From the NCBI GenBank assembly GCA_016927115.1, contig JAFGNH010000025.1, positions 1 through 64,000 on the forward strand: a DNA stretch of 64,000 nucleotides. Reading direction: 5' to 3'. Below are positions 47,785 through 58,071 of the stretch, one piece after another. The stretch is from Anaerolineales bacterium. Its GTDB lineage: Bacteria; Chloroflexota; Anaerolineae; Anaerolineales; E44-bin32. Position 1 is the first letter of the stretch. Every line of letters starts with the position of its first letter. The position numbers were made by a program, and so were the translations under genes. Below the pieces are notes generated by a model. That model was not told where the DNA came from. It saw nothing but the letters and a program-made list of their open reading frames with translations, and made no database searches.

Positions 47785-48929
47785 TATTCCCTCATTTCAC
47801 TCATCAAAGCCCGGCGCCGAAGAAATGTTGGTACATCAATATCGTCTGTGGAAAGAATGTGCTCCGGAACAGGAAGGTTTTCACGAGCAGTTTTTGAAGA
47901 GGAGGACAAAATATTGCGAACAGGTTGCGCTCCAATACCGGTGATGATCAGAATTACCTGAGTGCGGTTCTGCATATCCGGATTATTGGATGCCCCAAGG
48001 ATCAGATCTGCATCTGGGGCAACAGCTTTTCGTAGTTCGAGCACAGCGTCACCGACCTCAATGAGGCTGAGGTCATCGCCACCGGTAAAGTGGACCAGCA
48101 CTCCCTGTGCCTGATCCAGACTGTCTATTGTCAACAGAGGATGGTGGAGCGCCTGCTGGATGGCTGAGACTGATTTCTGGGGGCCTTCTCCCAATCCAAT
48201 AGACATGAACGCACCGCCGCCACGCTGCATAATTTCCCTGACATGGGCAAAATCAACATTAATTAGACCGGGCTGTGTCACAAGCTCAGCAATTCCCTGT
48301 ACTCCCTGACGCAGCACATCATCCGCAACGCGGAAAGCAACCTCGAGACTGAGATTCTGCGGAATAATCTGCAGTAATCGATCGTTTGGAATGGTAATCA
48401 AAGTATTTGTATGGGGGCGAAGTTTCCGTATGCCCTCACTTGCGTTTCTTTCACGCCGGGCCATTTCAAAGGTAAACGGCGTGGTAACAACCGCAATTAC
48501 GACCGCTCCTGTCTCTCGGGCGATTTCAGCGGCCACCGGTGCTGCGCCAGTACCTGTACCACCACCCATTCCGGCAGTGATAAAAACCATATCGGAGCCT
48601 TTGAGTGCGGCTGCTATCTCACGACTGCTTTCCATAGCGGCTGCAGCCCCGATCTTGGGATCACCACCGGCACCCAGGCCGCGTGTAATTGTCGGGCCCA
48701 GGCGAATCCTGGTTTCTGCAAGCGATTTGTCCAGTGCCTGGTGATCAGTGTTGGCCGCGATAAAATCAATACCGGTCAGTCCCAGCTCAATCATCCGGTT
48801 TACGGCATTCGAACCGCCGCCTCCCAGGCCGAGAACCGTTATCCGGGGTTTCCCTATTTGTGAAAAATCTTCTGTAGAAGGCCCGGGTTTTAATGCTGCT
48901 CTGACTCTGATAGGTCTTGTCTCATCCAT
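47784..48929 (-). CDS. ftsZ: Cell division protein FtsZ
   Basis: Tubulin-like GTPase forming the division ring. 381 residues; start ATG at 48929 with AGGAG. The GTP-binding GGGSNAVNRM, the signature GGGTGTGAAPVAAEIA, the T7 loop NVDFAHVREIM and a C-terminal conserved tail (DIDVPTFLRRRAL) are all present, preceded by a 30-residue N-terminal extension. ftsA and other dcw genes are not adjacent. It overlaps the stop of the upstream TIM-barrel-like gene by 8 bp, and a sigma-54-like site lies upstream of that gene. Confidence 0.98.
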   Translation of the reverse strand: MDETRPIRVRAALKPGPSTEDFSQIGKPRITVLGLGGGGSNAVNRMIELGLTGIDFIAANTDHQALDKSLAETRIRLGPTITRGLGAGGDPKIGAAAAMESSREIAAALKGSDMVFITAGMGGGTGTGAAPVAAEIARETGAVVIAVVTTPFTFEMARRERNASEGIRKLRPHTNTLITIPNDRLLQIIPQNLSLEVAFRVADDVLRQGVQGIAELVTQPGLINVDFAHVREIMQRGGGAFMSIGLGEGPQKSVSAIQQALHHPLLTIDSLDQAQGVLVHFTGGDDLSLIEVGDAVLELRKAVAPDADLILGASNNPDMQNRTQVILIITGIGAQPVRNILSSSSKTARENLPVPEHILSTDDIDVPTFLRRRALMSEMRE

Positions 48930-50220
48930 AACGTTCTCCTGATTGTTCAGAGGTTTGCACTTCTGGTTCACTTTCTGAAACAAGGTCGCTGAAAGGAGCC
49001 AGGTCAAGGCGGGAGACGATACAGGATTCAGCGCGCAGACTATCCTCGATTACTGAAGGGAATTGTGTTTCATCGCCAACCACTGTAACGCGTTCTGCAT
49101 AGCGAGCTTCTTCTGCTGAGAAGCCGATAACCGGATGAGCAGTCCGGATAAAATCTCCGAAGCTTTTCCAGTCCCAAAGGCTCCCGGCATCGAGATCCCG
49201 CGGTAAAAGCACATAATGGACGATAGGTTTGACTGGTATCTCCTGGGGGACTGCGGATGCTTGTTTATTCTGCGTTGAATGTAACAGGGTCTGCATTGCC
49301 TTTACCACCGGCAGCGGTTCCGAGATGCTGGGGAACCATGCTGAATCTGTGCCGGGAGTAGAAGATGCGAGGCAGTAGAAGGAAAAGTTTAGCAGGTTAC
49401 CGGGAAGAGTTTTATTCTGCAGCAGTCTTGTGATGGACAGGGTGTCCTCACTATGCCTGTCCAAATCAACCCGGGTTGGTTCGGCAGTGGGCAGCGAAGA
49501 ACCGCCTGCGGCAACCAGAAAAGAGGGTATCTCACCGATAATCTTTTTATAGATTGCCGAATACCAATCGAAAATACGCAAGCCGCGCTGATCCTGAGAC
49601 CCTTCCGGTGTGTGGTAGGGCAAGGACTCCGGCCAGTTTTCCGGTCCGCCAATTCCCCAATCAAGCTGCTGGTTGTATGTCCAGGCATAGACGGACAGGA
49701 CAAGCTGTTTGATCTGGTCAGGTGCACGACGCTGGAGTGCAGACAGGGCAGCTTCCAGGAAAGCAGTATCCCAGTAATCTCCACCTGGCTCGAGCGGCGG
49801 AAAAATGGCTTTCAAACCCGCTGTTCGCTGAGCTTGCAATACCGGGATAAGGAAATCTGTAAAACGTTCGATCAGTCGTATCCTGGTCCACTCATTTTGT
49901 CGCCAGCTGGACTGACAGTTGGGCCGATCAAACACGACAACATACTGCACACCCCAACGGGCATACAAGGACAGGAGGTCGGAATACCCTTCCACCAGTG
50001 TTCCAATCCGGACAGGAAGGCGGACTACGGGTGTAATGCCTGCGTCGATAAGACTCTTCAGGAAATGCTCAGGGATAGCTCGGTGGGCTGAAGAGGTGAG
50101 TGTCAGCCATCTAGCCCCAAGAGACCGCAGGATCGGAAGCCAGGTAGCCAGATCTGCCTGAGAGTAATGCAGATCATCCGGATAGTAGTGGTAGCCTAAT
50201 TGGCGCAGTTCCTCTGTCAT
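48922..50220 (-). CDS. TIM-barrel glycosidase-like protein upstream of ftsZ
   Basis: A 432-residue protein without signal peptide. The pattern (LGARWLTLTSSAHRAIPEHFLKSLIDAGITPVVRLPV, YARWGVQYVVVFDRPN, LSVYAWTYN) suits an (alpha/beta)8 barrel of the glycoside-hydrolase type, but the two catalytic acids cannot be assigned and the absence of a signal makes an exported hydrolase unlikely. The last 110 residues are a separate domain (IVHYVLLPRDLDAGSLW...). AAGGAAA precedes the ATG. It overlaps ftsZ. Confidence 0.65.
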   Translation of the reverse strand: MTEELRQLGYHYYPDDLHYSQADLATWLPILRSLGARWLTLTSSAHRAIPEHFLKSLIDAGITPVVRLPVRIGTLVEGYSDLLSLYARWGVQYVVVFDRPNCQSSWRQNEWTRIRLIERFTDFLIPVLQAQRTAGLKAIFPPLEPGGDYWDTAFLEAALSALQRRAPDQIKQLVLSVYAWTYNQQLDWGIGGPENWPESLPYHTPEGSQDQRGLRIFDWYSAIYKKIIGEIPSFLVAAGGSSLPTAEPTRVDLDRHSEDTLSITRLLQNKTLPGNLLNFSFYCLASSTPGTDSAWFPSISEPLPVVKAMQTLLHSTQNKQASAVPQEIPVKPIVHYVLLPRDLDAGSLWDWKSFGDFIRTAHPVIGFSAEEARYAERVTVVGDETQFPSVIEDSLRAESCIVSRLDLAPFSDLVSESEPEVQTSEQSGERYG

Positions 50221-50249
50221 GATTTAATTTCCTTCCTGCCGGATAAATT

Positions 50250-50265
50250 TGCAAGAACCATGCCG
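50250..50265 (-). promoter_or_regulatory. Sigma-54-like promoter upstream of the ftsZ pair
   Basis: On the minus strand CGGCATGGTTCTTGCA: GG-N10-GC spacing is kept, the -12 half TTGCA is perfect, and the -24 half has two differences from TGGCACG. It lies about 30 bp before the ATG of the gene in front of ftsZ, in a 61-bp gap. Confidence 0.45.
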
Positions 50266-50281
50266 GTTCCGTTTCTGACTG

Positions 50282-52924
50282 CTATTTTGAGACAACCAGC
50301 TTCATGATCTTTCCCGTATGATCGATAGTAACTCTGGCGAAGCGGGAGTGTATCCGGTTGGCTGAGCGGATGTCTTTTGAGAAAGTAAAAATGTAGTGTT
50401 GGCCATTCTCACCTGGGACGAGCTTGGCATTGGAAGCCTGTATACCCTGTCCGATGTGGGAATAGATCGGCGAGTGGATCACGCACTCCGCATCGGACAT
50501 TCCGGGCAGGTAGCTGGCCATGATGGTTTTCACTTTCGTCAGCATCATCGGATCAAACTCGGATTCCGGCAGCACAGTTTCTTTGGAGGTCGAAACAACT
50601 TTCATCGAAGCCGGCCGATTTTTTGAACGGGAAGAAGTCTTGCTGTCCGACTGTGAAGCAGCTGCTGTAAACAGAGGGTCACCGAAAAGGACGAAAGAAA
50701 TCAGGGTTTTCTGATCTTCTCCATCAAGGAAGCCCTGTCTTTCATGCATTTCAGCTGCAAGTCTCAGCCTGGCCTGTCGCAGCGCTTCTCCAGCCGGGAT
50801 GCGCTGTTTCAGATTTATCCAGAAAAGTTTGCTGAGCAGATCAGCAGCAATAAGCGGAGTATTGACGGAACCATAAGAGATCTTCGTTGAACCCACGACA
50901 ACTTTGCTGCCGGAGGCAAGGAAGCGCAGTGAAATCGCGCTTTCTGAAGTTTTATCGACCGTATTCGCTCCATAACATGCTTCTGTAAATATGACCTCAG
51001 GAGCGGAGCCGCTGTTGAGAATGTCATCAGGGCGGAGTGCAACAGGGAATTCTTCCACGTCCGGGGTGGTAAATGGGTCTCGCTGGCCGAACCATTCCGG
51101 AGAATCCTCCAGCCCATGCAGGTTGAAATAAGAGAAACGGACACCTGCTGAGCCATCAGGCGGGTAGGGGCCTGCTTCGACAGGAGGGGATGTTTGCAGG
51201 GAGCGTGGCGAGCCGATTACCCGGAACACATCCATGGCTGCTTTACGCCAGATATCTGCACTATAGCCTAATGCACTGGTTTGGTTTCCGGTGATGCGGC
51301 CGAACAATCGGGATATCCAATTCCGGATTTTTCCGAAGATACCGGTTTTCTGTACAGGGTTCCGGTGGTACTCAGCTGTATCGGTAAGTGCCTTCAGCAG
51401 CTCATCGATTTGATCGGAGGGGAACCGTCCTACAGGCCATTCGGGTGCATAGTAGTTTTCATCCGTAGTGCCATAGGGGTTATCCGATAGGATCACATCA
51501 TCATCATCATCCGTGGGGTTAGGGAGCTGATGGAAGGGGATCACTTTATCGCTGCCAACGATCAAAAGAGCGCCAATCATCTCGCCCTGATTCCGAAGCG
51601 CCTGATCAAGATCGGCAAGCCGCAGTTTAATCTGCCAGGCGTTGCCTGGGTCAGCAGGTGCAAGCTGAAAAGCAGAGAGCGAGTTTGGATCATCGATAAA
51701 GAGAATATGTGCATTCCACGCCGGCCGGCGTTTCATCATCAAAACAAGATTAACCAGTGCTTTATTGATTCGTTCGAATCCTTCGTCGTCAAGTGTCTGC
51801 ACAAGGCGTGTGCGGCTGGAGAGGATGATGTATGCCGGTTTACGGCCATCGTCAGCCCGCTGGGTTCGATCAACTTTCAGCCTTTGTGCAAGCTGTTCAA
51901 ACTCAGCTTTAATTTCCTCAAGTTCATTCTGTCCGGAGATAGATTCATCCCCGGACCGTGGGCCCTGGAAAGCTTCCCAGGGTTCGGGCTGCGGCAGGTC
52001 AGCGGGATCGATATCCACTTCTTCTTCAGTATTGATGTCAGAGGAGCCATTCTTGGCAACAGCGTGAGATTGGTTGGTCTGGTTCTCCGTATTCTCTATA
52101 AAGGATGCTGAATTCTCAGTTGAAGCAGAGGTGCTTTCCAACGTTTCCGTAAGGAGGTTATCACCCAGTACCGCGGATACCTGTGCAGGAATAGCAGATG
52201 AGAACTGAGCATTCAGGGAAGAAGGCCACAAATTCCTGTATGGGTTGTCCAGGTCAAAAACATACGCAGCTGCTTCGCCGGCGGGATCTTCAGCTGCTGC
52301 CTGATGCAGCAATTCAACACCAAGTGAAGTTTCTCCGCTCCGCATTTTCATCTGGCCGAGCAGCAGCCTGACAGGGACACATTCAGGCCAGCGGTCCTGG
52401 GTCTGCAGCAGCAGCGCTTCCAGGATTTCCGGAGGTTTCGACTGTGCGTAGATCCGTGCTGCAATCCAGGTAGGCAGAGGGAGATCCGGTCCGAGTGCGA
52501 GTACATCCTCAACTGCAGCAGCTGCGGTAGCATACTCCTGCTTGTTGAGCGCTGCATATGCCAGGGAAAGTCCGGCCGCCCAGGAAGGGCTGCCTTCCGG
52601 GATGGGCGTATTCTTCAAAGCAGCGATACAGGCATTCACTGTGGGAAGCAGGTTGAACTGCTTTAAATAGATAATGACACTGGCTGCCAGTTCGTACGCA
52701 GGCAGGTATTCCGGGTTGGTGATCCATAATTTCTTCAACCTTGCCAGAGCATTTTGTGCAAGGTTCTGATCGTATTCGGCCCGGGCAAGAAGACAGGTCA
52801 CCTCAGAATCACCAGGCCAGAACGTCAGCCAGTCTGTTGCCAGGTTGCGGGCTGTGTCCGGTCGTCCGGCAATAAAGGCCGCATGGATTGTTTCCAGCCA
52901 GGTATCTCTTCGAATTTGTGTCAT
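50282..52924 (-). CDS. TPR-linked C25 (gingipain)-like cysteine protease
   Basis: An 880-residue soluble protein. Residues 1-220 are TPR-like helical repeats; 240-345 is an acidic, disordered linker; 360-735 is a caspase-fold domain of the peptidase C25 type: GALLIVGSDKVIPF (451-464), WPVGRFPSDQIDELLKAL (496-513), the catalytic His603 in NLHG, Cys650 in TEACYGA, and the closing VLFGDPLF. A short C-terminal beta domain ends the chain. There is no signal peptide, unlike secreted gingipains, so it acts inside the cell. Its ATG overlaps the stop of the giant TPR gene (ATGA). Confidence 0.85.
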   Translation of the reverse strand: MTQIRRDTWLETIHAAFIAGRPDTARNLATDWLTFWPGDSEVTCLLARAEYDQNLAQNALARLKKLWITNPEYLPAYELAASVIIYLKQFNLLPTVNACIAALKNTPIPEGSPSWAAGLSLAYAALNKQEYATAAAAVEDVLALGPDLPLPTWIAARIYAQSKPPEILEALLLQTQDRWPECVPVRLLLGQMKMRSGETSLGVELLHQAAAEDPAGEAAAYVFDLDNPYRNLWPSSLNAQFSSAIPAQVSAVLGDNLLTETLESTSASTENSASFIENTENQTNQSHAVAKNGSSDINTEEEVDIDPADLPQPEPWEAFQGPRSGDESISGQNELEEIKAEFEQLAQRLKVDRTQRADDGRKPAYIILSSRTRLVQTLDDEGFERINKALVNLVLMMKRRPAWNAHILFIDDPNSLSAFQLAPADPGNAWQIKLRLADLDQALRNQGEMIGALLIVGSDKVIPFHQLPNPTDDDDDVILSDNPYGTTDENYYAPEWPVGRFPSDQIDELLKALTDTAEYHRNPVQKTGIFGKIRNWISRLFGRITGNQTSALGYSADIWRKAAMDVFRVIGSPRSLQTSPPVEAGPYPPDGSAGVRFSYFNLHGLEDSPEWFGQRDPFTTPDVEEFPVALRPDDILNSGSAPEVIFTEACYGANTVDKTSESAISLRFLASGSKVVVGSTKISYGSVNTPLIAADLLSKLFWINLKQRIPAGEALRQARLRLAAEMHERQGFLDGEDQKTLISFVLFGDPLFTAAASQSDSKTSSRSKNRPASMKVVSTSKETVLPESEFDPMMLTKVKTIMASYLPGMSDAECVIHSPIYSHIGQGIQASNAKLVPGENGQHYIFTFSKDIRSANRIHSRFARVTIDHTGKIMKLVVSK

Positions 52925-55900
52925 GATTCCACCACCGGTTGAAAGGTTTGCCCGTGGACCAGTTCAAGTGCACGCACAGCTGCGAGCTGGTGCATGATAT
53001 CGGGGTCCTTAGGGTTGAGGGAGGCAGCCTGCTTCAGCATAAAACCTGCTTCCTGATATGCTTTTAACTTCTTCAGGATCATTCCAGCCATGAAGTGTGG
53101 AGCGGCCTGGTCTGGATCCAGTGAAATTGCTTCCTGGTATGCTTGCAGTGCAAGACTGAACTGTTTACGTTGTTCGAATATTTTTCCTCTGGCAAGTTGA
53201 ATTTGTGAATTAGCAGGATTCAACTCGGCTGCGGTATCGAGTTCATCTAGTGCATGATCCAGCTGGCCGGTTTCCATACAGAGGGTACCTAATTTGATCC
53301 TGTAGCCAGGATTACGGGGTGCAAGCCGGACCGCTTTTGTGAGTGCTTCAACGGCCTGGTTGTTCTGACCAATCGCCTGATAGGCGTCAGATAACAAAGC
53401 CCACAACTCCTCATCCGATGGGTCCTCTTCGATAAGTTGTTTCAGTTCCTGAAGGGCCTCATCCATCTTGCCGGTTTCCAACTTCAAGCGGGATCGTTCG
53501 ATGGCAAGATATTTCGTTTCGGGTATCAGGTTGCCTGCTTTTTCAAGAGCCTGCAGAGCGAGATCCGGTTCGCCGGCCGAGCGATGGATTTCACTGAGCA
53601 GGAGCAGTGCTTCAGCATGTTCCGGTTCGTCCTGCAGTAAAATGTGAACCAATTCAACAGCCTGGACAAAATCCTGCTGGGCCGCTGATGTTCTGGCCCG
53701 TCCGAGATAGTACGCCTCACCAGAAGCGCCCAGATCACCAGCACGCTGGAACCAGCGGGCTGCCTTAACCGGCTGCTCAAGTTCAAGCGCCAATTGACCC
53801 GCCTCAACGAATATTCCAGAATCTGCAGGGCTGGTGCGGATTGCCTGCTCATACACCTCGGTAGCTTCGGCCAGCTGGCCATCCTGAGCCAGGTTTTGTG
53901 CTAGTGAGCGGAGGAAAACGGTGTTTTCGGGCTCAAGAATCACAGCCTGCTGCAAATGGGGCAGTGCTGAGGCTGTATCTTCAATACCGGCATAGATTTG
54001 CCCGAGCGCGTTCTGCCACAGCGGTTCGTTTTCCCACCGGGTGACAGCTCCGGTCATTGATTGGCAATATGATTCGATTTCCCCCTCAATAAGCCAGGAT
54101 GCCGCCTCCAGGTACTCCAGTACAGGTTGGAGATTCGGGTTGATCCTGAGAGAGGATATCGTTTTCCTGGCCATGGAAGTCTGTTTGTGATTGACCAGCG
54201 CAATCGATATCAACAAGGATTGCCAGTCATCCAGCTGTGTTTGCTGGTGGATTTTATGGAGGGTATCCAATGCCTTTGAAGGTTGGTTACTCCGGAGCTG
54301 GGTTACCGCCAGGCTGGTAAGGAACTCGGGGGTGAGATCTGGGTCAGCGACCGAGGAGATCTCTTCCATGGTTTCCTTTGTAAGGTGGAGCATGGCCAGT
54401 TTGAAGCGCAAATTTATCAGGTTGTCGCTGAAGGTTGTTTCTGTGCTGAGCTGATCGACATTTTCCGGATAGGTGGGGGGCAGGGTAATCCCGTTGAAGG
54501 AAGCTGACTTTACTGCATGAGTGCGGATATCACACAATTCCCTCAATACAGAATCTGCTTCACGAGCGGCCAACCATGCCTGCTGCATTTCCTGCTGAAT
54601 TGCAGTGGTCTGATTTTGCTGTACCTCTTGAATCCCTGCGAAAACCTGAATACTGATATCCCAGTAGCCCAATGCTCGTGCGGCTCGTGAAAGCCAGAGT
54701 ACATCGTCTTCAGTGGTAACTGGTTGGGCATGTGCACGAGCAAACAGGTCGAGTGCCTGGTCGTAGGATTTTTCTTTCGCTGCTGCCAGCGCTGCAATTG
54801 AAAGCGAGCCAGCAGGGAGCGGTGTGTTCCATTCCATTGTTGATATGATGTTAAATGCTTCACTGGACTTATTCTGCAGGAGCAGGCACTTTGCCAGCAG
54901 AAGCTGAATCTCATGAGTGGATGGAGCTAAAGAAAGGGCCTTATCGAGCAGTATTTTCGCATCACTTAGTTCATCCAGCCTGATCAAACCATCAGCAGCC
55001 TTTGTGAGGACCGCAGGGTCATCAGGCGAAAGCGCAACAGCTTTGCGATACGACTGGCGTGAATCGATATGGTCACCTTCAGTAAGCTGGTAGGCAGCAA
55101 GCTGCAGCGGAAATGCAGCGCACTCGGTGAACCGGGAAGCTGCCTGATTGAGCAGCTCAGTGGCTGCAGCGCGCCGGTCCAGTTTCCAGAGGGCTTCACC
55201 GGCCCGCAGAAAACCTTCCGGATCCTGTGGAGCCTGCTGCGTGTATTTTCGCCACGCTTTCTGCGCTCCCTGGAAATCATTGGACCCTTCGCTCGCTTCC
55301 GCCAACTGGCGGAGAAGCCCATTTTCAAGAGGCAGTGTGTTGATCCCATAACGGAGAACACGAACCGCATTTTCATTCAAACCAGCTTTCAGCAGTAATT
55401 CACCAGCTTTAATCAGTGTGGATGCAGAATGCCGGCCGTAGTAGAGTGCTGCAGCAGCCGAATCTCTAACGTCCTGGAGTCGATCCTGTGCCAGCCGAAG
55501 GGAAGCAGCATTCAACCAGGTTGAAGCGCTTTGAGGATACTTTTCCAGCATCATCTGCAGAATCTCTTCAGCCCTGGCTTCAGACCCTGAAGCAATTGCT
55601 GCCTGCAGGAGCAGTGATTGGGCGGCTTCATGGTCTTTCCGGAGTGAGAGTATCTGTGACGCTGTATCCATACACTGCTGGAACATACCTGCTTGCAGGT
55701 ATGCCTGTGCCAGAGGGAGCATCACATCGGTATCACCGGGTAGTGCTTCCATAGCTGATTCGAGGGTGGTTAGCGAGAGGATCAGATTTTCTTCTTCTGC
55801 TGCTGTACTCGCCAGGTTCAGAAATGCCATTTTCTGCATCTCACGATCAGTCGAGGCAGAAGCGGAGGCCAGGAAAGCCTGGTACTGCTGGCGTGCTTCT

Positions 55901-58059
55901 GCCCCGCGTCCTGCTGCAGCGAGGCTTTCAGCGAGCCAGAAAACGGCCTGATCCAACCCTTCCTTCCTTACTGCCTGCTGGAGGTGTAAAACAGCCTTTT
56001 CGAGCATGTTGCCATTATGTTGGCTTGCCAGGAAGAAAATCCTTCCGGCGGAAAGATTCTGCTCAGGCTCAAGATGAAGGGGAAGTTCTGCGAGCAACGA
56101 GGCAGCTTGAACAGCACTTCCCTCCGCCTCGGTCAACAGAGCGAGATTAAGCACGAGTTCCCAGTTCCGTGGCTGCAGCTCATGAGCTTTCTGCAGCACG
56201 ATGCTGGCCTTGGGATCCGCCATCTTCTGCAAGAGAGAGGCGTAGAGCATAGCTGTACGTGCAGACCGCTGATTCAGCCTGAACGCACGTTCGGCAAAAC
56301 CCAGGGCTTCGCTGTACCGGTTCTTTGTATAAAGCCAGTCTGCATATGCAGTCAGGAGTTCGGGGTCATCCAGTACAGCCTGATTGGCTCGGGCAAAAGC
56401 AGTCTCGATTTCTCCATCGGCAGCCGTGTCTTTCAGAGTATTTATGTAAGCCAGCCATAAAGCCGGCTCGTGGGGATACTCTGTCAGGAGCGAATTCATT
56501 CGCTGGGCTGCCTCATCCGTCTTTCCCAGACGGGATAAAGCCTGACAATGAATGGTTTCTGCCAGAAGGTCTTCCGGGTTTTCCTCAAGCATCAATGCAG
56601 CTGTAGACTGGGCGAGTTCCGCTGAACCGGCTTCCAGTGCGCATTGTGCCATATTGGCTCGTTCCAACGGCTCCACGTCGGTGAGTTTTTCCCAATGGGG
56701 CAGAGCCTGAGCGTGCTTCCCGATTGCCTGAAGGGCTAAAGCCAGAATTTTACGTCCGGGAAGCGAACCAGGGGCCATTGATAGCCCGATCTGGGCGGTT
56801 TCAACCGCTGAACGGTAGTCTCCGCTTGCATACAGCTGTGCAGCAAGAATAGAATGGGCTTCCGGATTTCCCGGATTCATGCTGGTGTATGTCCGGGCGA
56901 CTTCCAGAGAGGCCTGTTGTCCGCTGGTTTTATCCAGGGTATCAAGCAGCACTGCAACCCAGTAAGCGAGATTGCCTTCAATATCCTGAATACCGTCAGC
57001 TGCCTGTGACAGCAGAACCTTTGCCCGTTCGATTTCACCCAGTTCCCGCTGAGATATGCCGGCAGCAATGCACTCCTCAATGCTTTCACAAGCGTCAGGG
57101 AGGACTGCGAGTGCTTCCTCATACTGCCCGAGGTTGTTATATGCCTGTGCAAGCAGTGCTCGCCGCAGGTGGGATGGTTCTGTCTGGAGTGCCTGCTTCC
57201 TGCGGGAAGCTTCCTTTTTATAATCCTGTTCTTTCCATGCAGCTTCAGCCAGCTCATCTGCCAGGATCGCTTGCAGGGAGGAGAGGTTTTCAAAGCTGTT
57301 TTCGAGGTCCATATCAGGATTTGCAGAATCAACCGTAAGCAGCTTTTTCGCAGCCTGGTTGACCGCCAACCCGGTGATTCGGTGCTCAAGGGAAGCGGAT
57401 GAGGTTCCTGCTTCTTGAGAGAGCTCTGCGGTAATTGCCGCGACCAGTTCCGTCTCTCCTCTGTTTTGAAGCCTCACTGCAATTCTATTGAGGTCCTCAA
57501 TGGGAAGGGAAACAAACCTGCGGGCTGCTCCTATAAGACCTTCATTTGCGATCAGGCAGCTGCACAGAAGCTGCAGCGCTTCTTGCTCTTCCGACAGCGA
57601 AAGAAGAGAAAATAGCTCGTTACCTGCAGGCAGGTATGGCCATGCAAAAAGCAGGGGTTCCTGCCAGAAGGCCGGGTTGTTCAGGACGACGTTCGCAACT
57701 TCATTTTCCCAACCAGTACGGTCGGCGGCTTGTAGAATATGTGATGCGAAAGAAGCGGCTTCTTCAATCGTCTTTGGACTCCGTTGTTCTGGCAGCACAT
57801 CTGACCAATCTGTTTCCTTTCCCTTCTGGGCCAATGAGCCTGGCTGGAGGGTTTCCGGTTTCTGATTGATAGCCAGAAAGGCTAACCGGGACGGTGCCAG
57901 GTTATCGGGTGAGACCTGGTCTGTCGCTGCAAGCACAGCAGGCCGATGCAGATATTCCCACGCCAGCGGTGATCGCATCAGGCGACCAACTGTTGCGGGG
58001 ATTTCACCAGGAGACAAGATTTTGCTAAGACGAGCCAGTACTTCAGTGTCCGCGATCAT
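52921..58059 (-). CDS. Giant tetratricopeptide-repeat protein
   Basis: A 1712-residue soluble protein made almost wholly of TPR and TPR-like repeats from about residue 250 to the end (for example PNNPEAHSILAAQLYASGDYRSA and the consensus-like series at 1500-1690: ALQALEKAGNLIPETKYLAIERSRLKLETGKMDEA). The first 200 residues are helical with no match. No TM helix or enzyme motif. The start chosen is ATG at 58059, nine nt after AGGAG; a TTG three codons upstream overlaps that site. It follows the two-TM protein by 12 bp and overlaps the protease gene, so it probably scaffolds or regulates the protease. Confidence 0.88.
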   Translation of the reverse strand: MIADTEVLARLSKILSPGEIPATVGRLMRSPLAWEYLHRPAVLAATDQVSPDNLAPSRLAFLAINQKPETLQPGSLAQKGKETDWSDVLPEQRSPKTIEEAASFASHILQAADRTGWENEVANVVLNNPAFWQEPLLFAWPYLPAGNELFSLLSLSEEQEALQLLCSCLIANEGLIGAARRFVSLPIEDLNRIAVRLQNRGETELVAAITAELSQEAGTSSASLEHRITGLAVNQAAKKLLTVDSANPDMDLENSFENLSSLQAILADELAEAAWKEQDYKKEASRRKQALQTEPSHLRRALLAQAYNNLGQYEEALAVLPDACESIEECIAAGISQRELGEIERAKVLLSQAADGIQDIEGNLAYWVAVLLDTLDKTSGQQASLEVARTYTSMNPGNPEAHSILAAQLYASGDYRSAVETAQIGLSMAPGSLPGRKILALALQAIGKHAQALPHWEKLTDVEPLERANMAQCALEAGSAELAQSTAALMLEENPEDLLAETIHCQALSRLGKTDEAAQRMNSLLTEYPHEPALWLAYINTLKDTAADGEIETAFARANQAVLDDPELLTAYADWLYTKNRYSEALGFAERAFRLNQRSARTAMLYASLLQKMADPKASIVLQKAHELQPRNWELVLNLALLTEAEGSAVQAASLLAELPLHLEPEQNLSAGRIFFLASQHNGNMLEKAVLHLQQAVRKEGLDQAVFWLAESLAAAGRGAEARQQYQAFLASASASTDREMQKMAFLNLASTAAEEENLILSLTTLESAMEALPGDTDVMLPLAQAYLQAGMFQQCMDTASQILSLRKDHEAAQSLLLQAAIASGSEARAEEILQMMLEKYPQSASTWLNAASLRLAQDRLQDVRDSAAAALYYGRHSASTLIKAGELLLKAGLNENAVRVLRYGINTLPLENGLLRQLAEASEGSNDFQGAQKAWRKYTQQAPQDPEGFLRAGEALWKLDRRAAATELLNQAASRFTECAAFPLQLAAYQLTEGDHIDSRQSYRKAVALSPDDPAVLTKAADGLIRLDELSDAKILLDKALSLAPSTHEIQLLLAKCLLLQNKSSEAFNIISTMEWNTPLPAGSLSIAALAAAKEKSYDQALDLFARAHAQPVTTEDDVLWLSRAARALGYWDISIQVFAGIQEVQQNQTTAIQQEMQQAWLAAREADSVLRELCDIRTHAVKSASFNGITLPPTYPENVDQLSTETTFSDNLINLRFKLAMLHLTKETMEEISSVADPDLTPEFLTSLAVTQLRSNQPSKALDTLHKIHQQTQLDDWQSLLISIALVNHKQTSMARKTISSLRINPNLQPVLEYLEAASWLIEGEIESYCQSMTGAVTRWENEPLWQNALGQIYAGIEDTASALPHLQQAVILEPENTVFLRSLAQNLAQDGQLAEATEVYEQAIRTSPADSGIFVEAGQLALELEQPVKAARWFQRAGDLGASGEAYYLGRARTSAAQQDFVQAVELVHILLQDEPEHAEALLLLSEIHRSAGEPDLALQALEKAGNLIPETKYLAIERSRLKLETGKMDEALQELKQLIEEDPSDEELWALLSDAYQAIGQNNQAVEALTKAVRLAPRNPGYRIKLGTLCMETGQLDHALDELDTAAELNPANSQIQLARGKIFEQRKQFSLALQAYQEAISLDPDQAAPHFMAGMILKKLKAYQEAGFMLKQAASLNPKDPDIMHQLAAVRALELVHGQTFQPVVES

Positions 58060-58071
58060 ACAGATCAACTC

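Noticed and set aside
50282-58059. Craspase-like CRISPR effector (TPR plus caspase-fold protease)
   Set aside because: No CRISPR repeats, Cas genes or Cas7-like fusion are present in the window; the protease domain is gingipain-like.
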